Assembly (NCBI GenBank): GCA_902796215.1
Contig: CADBNY010000052.1
Location: 1-9,585 of the forward strand
From: an uncultured Erysipelotrichaceae bacterium
GTDB taxonomy: Bacteria > Bacillota_I > Bacilli_A > RF39 > UBA660
Length of the DNA stretch: 9,585 nucleotides
Reading direction: 5' to 3'
The stretch's first letter is position 1, and the number at the start of each line of letters is the position of its first letter. The position numbers were made by a program, and so were the translations under genes. Under the pieces are notes generated by a model that was given only the letters and a program-made list of their open reading frames with translations, was not told the DNA's origin and did not search any database. This document shows positions 5,902 to 9,585 of this stretch, piece after piece.

Positions 5902-6561
5902 ATGGAAGAATTATTTAAAAAATTAAAAATTAAGCCAAAAGATAAAAAATTATATAAGAGTGCATTTTCCCATAGTTCATATGTAAATGAACATAAAGAA
6001 AAAAATAATTACGAAAGATTAGAGTTCTTAGGAGATGCAGTTTTAGATTTAGTAATAGCAGATTATCTTTTTAGTAACCATAGAGAAAGTGAAGGAGAAA
6101 TGACAAAAGTAAGAGCTAGCTATGTATGTGAAAACGCTAACTTTTGTTATGCTACAGATTTAGGTTTGCAAGACTATATGCTACTAGGTCATGGAGAAAG
6201 AAAAGAAGGAGTAAAAAAAGCAATTGTTGCAGATATATTTGAAGCTCTTATGGGAGCAATTTATATTGATTTAGGATATGCAACAGCCAGAAAAGTAATT
6301 TTAAATATTATAGTTCCTTATATTAATAATCCCAATGTTACTTTTTTTAGTGATTATAAAAGTAATTTACAAGAATATGTTCAAACAACTCAACAATCAC
6401 TAGAATATAATATTGTAAAAGAAGAAGGACCAGCTCATGACAAGAAATTTACTATTGAAGTAAAAATAGATGGAATAGTTTATGGAACTGGCTTTGGTAC
6501 TTCAAAAAAAGAAGCTGAACAAGAAGCTGCTAAAGAAGCTTTGAATAAAATGGTAAAATAA
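5902..6561 (+). CDS. rnc: Ribonuclease III
   Basis: RNase III cuts double-stranded RNA and matures rRNA precursors and other structured transcripts in the cytoplasm. The 219-residue product is complete and of normal length. The catalytic domain (1-145) has the signature NYERLEFLGDAVLDLVI with Glu41 and Asp45, and the second half of the site is AIVADIFEALMGAIY with Asp111 and Glu114, so all four metal-binding acidic residues are kept. The double-stranded RNA-binding domain (150-218) has the SNLQEYVQ start, the GPAHDKKF loop and the KKEAEQEAAKEAL helix. AAGGTG at 5891-5896 is the ribosome site. In Bacillus rnc is followed by smc and ftsY; here it is alone, with no clear terminator before the next promoter. 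Confidence 0.97.
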   Translation: MEELFKKLKIKPKDKKLYKSAFSHSSYVNEHKEKNNYERLEFLGDAVLDLVIADYLFSNHRESEGEMTKVRASYVCENANFCYATDLGLQDYMLLGHGERKEGVKKAIVADIFEALMGAIYIDLGYATARKVILNIIVPYINNPNVTFFSDYKSNLQEYVQTTQQSLEYNIVKEEGPAHDKKFTIEVKIDGIVYGTGFGTSKKEAEQEAAKEALNKMVK

Positions 6562-6625
6562 TAAGTATAAAATACAGAAAAAAAAGAATAATAATTGTAA
6601 GGACAAAAATTACTATAAAAAAATA

Positions 6626-6655
6626 TTGATTTCAAACAAGAAATATAGGTATAAT
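6626..6655 (+). promoter_or_regulatory. SigA promoter of the SipW-type export cassette
   Basis: TTGATT (6626-6631) and a consensus TATAAT (6650-6655) are 18 bases apart. The start site would be near 6662, giving a leader of about 50 bases before the ATG at 6714. That leader holds a weak AAAAT/ATTTT hairpin (6665-6679) and nothing I recognise as a riboswitch. No other promoter was obvious before the next two genes. Confidence 0.6.
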
Positions 6656-6713
6656 AAAATATATAAAATAGAGAATTTTGTCGATATATAGTTTTTAAGA
6701 AAAGAGGTATTTT

Positions 6714-7211
6714 ATGAAAAAAAGGGTAGGGATACTAGGAATTTTAATTGCTATATTAATGATGGCTGTTGGGTATGCAGTGGCAACAACAATTCCTCTA
6801 GTAATATCAGGAACAGGAACAGTTAGTGAAAATCCTAATGGTTATGAAGTAAAGTTTATAGAAGTGGCAAATATGACAGGAGACGGAACAAAAAATGCAA
6901 CAATTACAGATGATACACATGCTACAATAAGTGTGAGTGGTCTCCAAAAAACAGGAGAAAAAGCAACATTTACTTATGTTGTTAAAAATACTAGTAGTGA
7001 GGCGATAAATGCTGTTTTAAGTACACCAACAATAACAAATGATAATGAAACATATTTTAGAGTAACAGCAACAGTAAATAGTCCAACGACACTAGCAGTA
7101 GGAGAAACAACAACTATAACAGTTGAAGTAGAAGCAATAAAAACCCCACTTGGAAATGATCAAACATCAAATATTACAATAACAGTAAATGCATCACCAG
7201 TGGAAGCTTAA
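6714..7211 (+). CDS. Secreted Thr-rich beta-sandwich protein, probable SipW-type signal peptidase substrate
   Basis: The 165-residue product starts MKKR, has a hydrophobic core at residues 5-20, and offers an AVA site, giving predicted cleavage after Ala24. The sequence at the site (GYAVATTIPLVISGTGTV) is like secreted proteins of Bacillota that are encoded beside SipW-type peptidases; TasA and camelysin are the best known of this general group, though direct homology is not shown. The mature part is rich in Thr, Asn and Val, with no cysteine. It alternates strands typical of an Ig-like or beta-sandwich fold, with FTYVVKNTSSEAINAVL and LAVGETTTITVEVEA as its core strands. No LPxTG sorting motif or C-terminal anchor is present, so it is released or held by assembly. 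GAGG at 6704-6707 is the ribosome site. It is the first gene of the cassette, followed after 29 bases by the peptidase gene. A structural or matrix role is inferred. Confidence 0.85.
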   Translation: MKKRVGILGILIAILMMAVGYAVATTIPLVISGTGTVSENPNGYEVKFIEVANMTGDGTKNATITDDTHATISVSGLQKTGEKATFTYVVKNTSSEAINAVLSTPTITNDNETYFRVTATVNSPTTLAVGETTTITVEVEAIKTPLGNDQTSNITITVNASPVEA

Positions 7212-7226
7212 AAAAAGAATAAGAGT

Positions 7227-7237
7227 AAGGGATGGAG
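7227..7237 (+). promoter_or_regulatory. Ribosome binding region that sets the signal peptidase start
   Basis: AAGGG (7227-7231) followed by GGAG (7234-7237) precedes the ATG at 7241 at usable distances. An in-frame ATG at 7232 directly abuts AAGGG, which is too close for normal initiation, so 7241 is preferred. Confidence 0.5.
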
Positions 7238-7240
7238 TAC

Positions 7241-8350
7241 ATGAAGAAAAATAGAATTATCACAATTGAAATCATAATTAGTATATTCTTATTAATATGT
7301 ACTCTAACCCGTATTACCCATTATAAATATATAACTGCAGTTCTCATAGTACTAATTACGACAATCACATCAAAACTAATTAAAAATAATACAACACAAA
7401 AACCAAATACTAAAAAAATAGTAGGAATAGTTGCTACGTTTGCTGTCGTCTATGTTGCTCTATACTATACATTAGGAATGTATGTTGGATTTGCCCATTC
7501 AACAACAAAATTAAGTATAGAAACAATTCTTAAATATATTGTCCCAATTACAATTATTATTATAGGAGAAGAACTCTTACGAAATAGATTATTAGTAGAG
7601 AAAGCCAAAAAATCAAAAATATTAATAATTATAATAGGAACAATAATTGATATTTCAATATATCAAGGCCTTTACAATTTAAAAAATCTAGAAGGATTTT
7701 TAGCTTTTATAGGATTAATACTTTTTACATCAATTGCTAATAACATATTTTATACATATATAAGTGATGATTATGGACCAAAACCAGTTATTACATACAA
7801 ATTAATAACAATGTTGTATCCTTATATATTTCCAATAGTACCACAAGTATATACATATTTTAGGATATTTATAAGATTGCTTTATCCACTAATTATGTAT
7901 TTATATATAGATAAATATTTTGATTTAGATAATTATCAATTATCAAAAAAAGAAAATAGAAGACAGATTATTTCAACAACAATTATAAGTGCTATGATGA
8001 TAATAGTAATTTGTCTAGTATCTTGTAAATTCATACTAGGGGTATTAGTAATAGGTTCAAAATCAATGACAGGAAGTATAGAAAAAGGAGATGTTATTCT
8101 CTATAAAACAGAAAAAAAGGATATTAGAGATGGAGATATTATTGTATTTAAAAGAGATAATATAAGAATAGTACATAGAGTAATATCAATTAAAAATATA
8201 AATAATGAAATAAGATATTATACTAAAGGAGATGCCAATAAAATAAAAGATGAAGGATATGTAACAGAAAAGAATTTAATTGGAAAAGTAAAATACAAAA
8301 TAAAATACATTGGTATACCATCCTTATGGATAAGAGAGAAGTTCGAGTAA
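7241..8350 (+). CDS. Polytopic membrane protein fused to a C-terminal SipW-type signal peptidase
   Basis: The 369-residue product (372 if it starts at 7232) has two parts. Residues 1 to about 240 contain roughly eight hydrophobic segments, with short charged loops and a GEELLRNR segment near 109-116. A further membrane helix (about 244-267) leads into the peptidase part. There GSKSM carries the catalytic serine (Ser275), and IVHRV supplies a histidine (His312) where usual bacterial signal peptidase I has lysine. YTKGDANK then matches the conserved GDxN box. The Ser-His pair is the hallmark of the archaeal/ER/SipW type. SipW itself is only about 190 residues, so the large N-terminal part is an extra domain of unknown role. 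Its place right after a secreted protein and before a DUF5305-like gene suggests it matures that protein. It probably acts at the outer face of the membrane. Confidence 0.88.
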   Translation: MKKNRIITIEIIISIFLLICTLTRITHYKYITAVLIVLITTITSKLIKNNTTQKPNTKKIVGIVATFAVVYVALYYTLGMYVGFAHSTTKLSIETILKYIVPITIIIIGEELLRNRLLVEKAKKSKILIIIIGTIIDISIYQGLYNLKNLEGFLAFIGLILFTSIANNIFYTYISDDYGPKPVITYKLITMLYPYIFPIVPQVYTYFRIFIRLLYPLIMYLYIDKYFDLDNYQLSKKENRRQIISTTIISAMMIIVICLVSCKFILGVLVIGSKSMTGSIEKGDVILYKTEKKDIRDGDIIVFKRDNIRIVHRVISIKNINNEIRYYTKGDANKIKDEGYVTEKNLIGKVKYKIKYIGIPSLWIREKFE

Positions 8351-8362
8351 AGAGGGATTATT

Positions 8363-9585
8363 ATGGAAAAGAAAGAAAGTATTAGAAAAAAAGAAATAAG
8401 AAATATAATAGTAATGATTACTATTACTTTATTAATTGGAATAATGACTATGACGTTTTTCATTATGAAAAATAAAAATCGTTATTTAAAATATAATGAG
8501 AATGCAATAGTAGATTATAATGTTAATTTGAAAGAAAATGAATTCTATAAAGAAAACACATTAGCTAAAGATAATGGATATGTATCATCACTAATAGACA
8601 ATATTAAAGCAACATTTAACTACAATTTAGATTTTAGTATACCAGTATCTTATAAATATTCTTATCAAATAGTTGCTGATGTAAATGTAATAGATGATAT
8701 AGAACAAAACAATATTTATCATTATTCAGAAGATTTAATAAAAAAAGATTTAAAAACAGCAAAATATAATTTAAAGATAAAAGAAGATGTCATTATTGAT
8801 TATCAAAAATATAATGAAATTATTAGGCGATTTAAAGAAGTATACGAATTGAAAAATGCAGAAGCAAATTTAAATATTGATTTATATGTTAATGTTCAAG
8901 ATTTAGATAGAACAAACACATCAAAATTTCAAACTAAAAAAGTATCAACTATATCAATACCACTTACTCAAAAAACAGTATCTATAAGTACGTCAAATAA
9001 TACTTCAAATATAAATTCTAAATTAACAATTCCAAGGTCAAAGAAATATGATTGGATATTAATTATTTCACTTATTTACATTGTTTTATCAGTAATTTAT
9101 ATGATGTATTTATATATTTATATAACAAGGACAAGAACAGCTCAAATGATTTATGAAAAAGAAATAAAGAGTATTATAAGTAATTATGATAATTACATTC
9201 AAAAAATTAATGGATCATATGATATTGGAACATCACAAGTAATAAAAATAGAATCATTTAGTGATATGTTAGAAATAAGAGATACTTTAAAACAACCAAT
9301 ATTAATGCTTGAAAATAAAGAAAAAGATGGAACATTCTTTATTATTCCAGCAACTAATAGTATTATTTATACATATGCTTTAAGAGTAGTAGATATAAAA
9401 GCAAAAATGGATGGAAAAGAAATACCAACATATGATATTATGGAAATCCCTCATAGTGAATTTAAAAAACAAAAGAAATATACAGACAAATATATAAAAG
9501 AACAAATTACTATGACAACAGCATTACCAGCAGTAGATGATAAAAATATTATTAAAGGTAATAAAGACAAAGAAAAAGATTTATA
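8363..9585 (+). CDS. DUF5305-like bitopic membrane protein (partial, C-terminus cut by window edge)
   Basis: The frame opens at ATG 8363 behind AGAGGG (8351-8355), 12 bases after the peptidase gene, and runs 407 codons to the edge without a stop. Topology is clear. There is a first membrane helix at about 14-35, an external domain of about 190 residues, a second helix at about 231-254, and a cytoplasmic tail. The external domain starts with VDYNVNLKENEFY, has a YKYSYQIVADVNV strand pair and ends in a Ser/Thr/Asn-rich stretch before the second helix. The tail contains VIKIESFSDMLEIRDTLKQP near residue 292, then a FFIIPATNSIIYTYALRV segment. This layout and tail motif resemble DUF5305 proteins, which in Bacillota and archaea are often encoded beside SipW-type peptidases. 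No biochemical role is established. It is the third gene of the cassette, probably for assembly, anchoring or sensing of the exported protein. Confidence 0.8.
   Translation, partial: MEKKESIRKKEIRNIIVMITITLLIGIMTMTFFIMKNKNRYLKYNENAIVDYNVNLKENEFYKENTLAKDNGYVSSLIDNIKATFNYNLDFSIPVSYKYSYQIVADVNVIDDIEQNNIYHYSEDLIKKDLKTAKYNLKIKEDVIIDYQKYNEIIRRFKEVYELKNAEANLNIDLYVNVQDLDRTNTSKFQTKKVSTISIPLTQKTVSISTSNNTSNINSKLTIPRSKKYDWILIISLIYIVLSVIYMMYLYIYITRTRTAQMIYEKEIKSIISNYDNYIQKINGSYDIGTSQVIKIESFSDMLEIRDTLKQPILMLENKEKDGTFFIIPATNSIIYTYALRVVDIKAKMDGKEIPTYDIMEIPHSEFKKQKKYTDKYIKEQITMTTALPAVDDKNIIKGNKDKEKDL

Noticed and set aside
7565..7588. CPBP/CAAX membrane protease motif in the N-terminal part of the signal peptidase fusion
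   Set aside because: GEELLRNR places arginines at the wrong distances for EExxxR, and no clear downstream His motifs were found. It is kept only as a question in the findings.
8218..8463. Minus-strand open frame across the end of the signal peptidase gene
   Set aside because: It is antisense to the well-supported peptidase C-terminus and the next gene's start.
1..9585. Recoding of UGA as tryptophan, as in mycoplasmas
   Set aside because: Conserved tryptophans are TGG, and the recognised genes read through with the standard code and end in TAA.

Overview
The window is very AT-rich (well under a third G+C by eye) and uses the standard bacterial code: genes close with TAA and tryptophans are TGG, so there is no sign of Mycoplasma-type UGA recoding. 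Ribosome binding sites are of the Bacillota type (GGAGG, AAGGAG, GGTGAT) and SigA-like promoters are easy to see. An endospore germination protease (gpr) followed by spoIIP, divergent from rpsT, is the arrangement of Bacillus and its relatives. This points to a low-GC, endospore-forming or formerly endospore-forming member of Bacilli/Erysipelotrichia, probably gut-associated and poorly characterised. The lineage is an inference.

Layout. Positions 1-875 (minus) hold a membrane-anchored transglutaminase-like protein, cut by the window edge. Positions 947-1210 (minus) hold rpsT (S20), which ends in its own hairpin terminator. A roughly 100-base divergent intergenic region then leads to the plus-strand sporulation operon: gpr (1312-2091), spoIIP (2128-3036) and an overlapping small membrane protein in the yqxA position (3029-3334). 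Positions 3393-4841 hold an unrecognised 481-residue cytoplasmic protein with its own extended -10 promoter. It converges on a minus-strand lipoprotein (4854-5726) resembling the solute-binding subunit of Zn/Mn ABC importers, and the two share one bidirectional terminator. Divergent from the lipoprotein is rnc (RNase III, 5902-6561), with a structured leader.

Positions 6626-9585 look like one promoter driving three genes. The first is a small Thr-rich secreted beta-sandwich protein with a SipW-type signal peptide. The second is a polytopic membrane protein whose C-terminus is a SipW/ER-type signal peptidase (Ser-His type). The third is a bitopic membrane protein resembling DUF5305, cut by the right edge. 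The likely logic is a dedicated export unit: the peptidase matures the secreted protein, and the DUF5305-like protein assists assembly or anchoring. This cassette, and especially the fusion of a large membrane domain to the peptidase, is the most interesting part of the window.

Second in interest are the metal-binding-like lipoprotein, which has lost all three canonical histidine ligands, and the compact GPR. No tRNA, rRNA, CRISPR array, insertion sequence or phage gene was seen.
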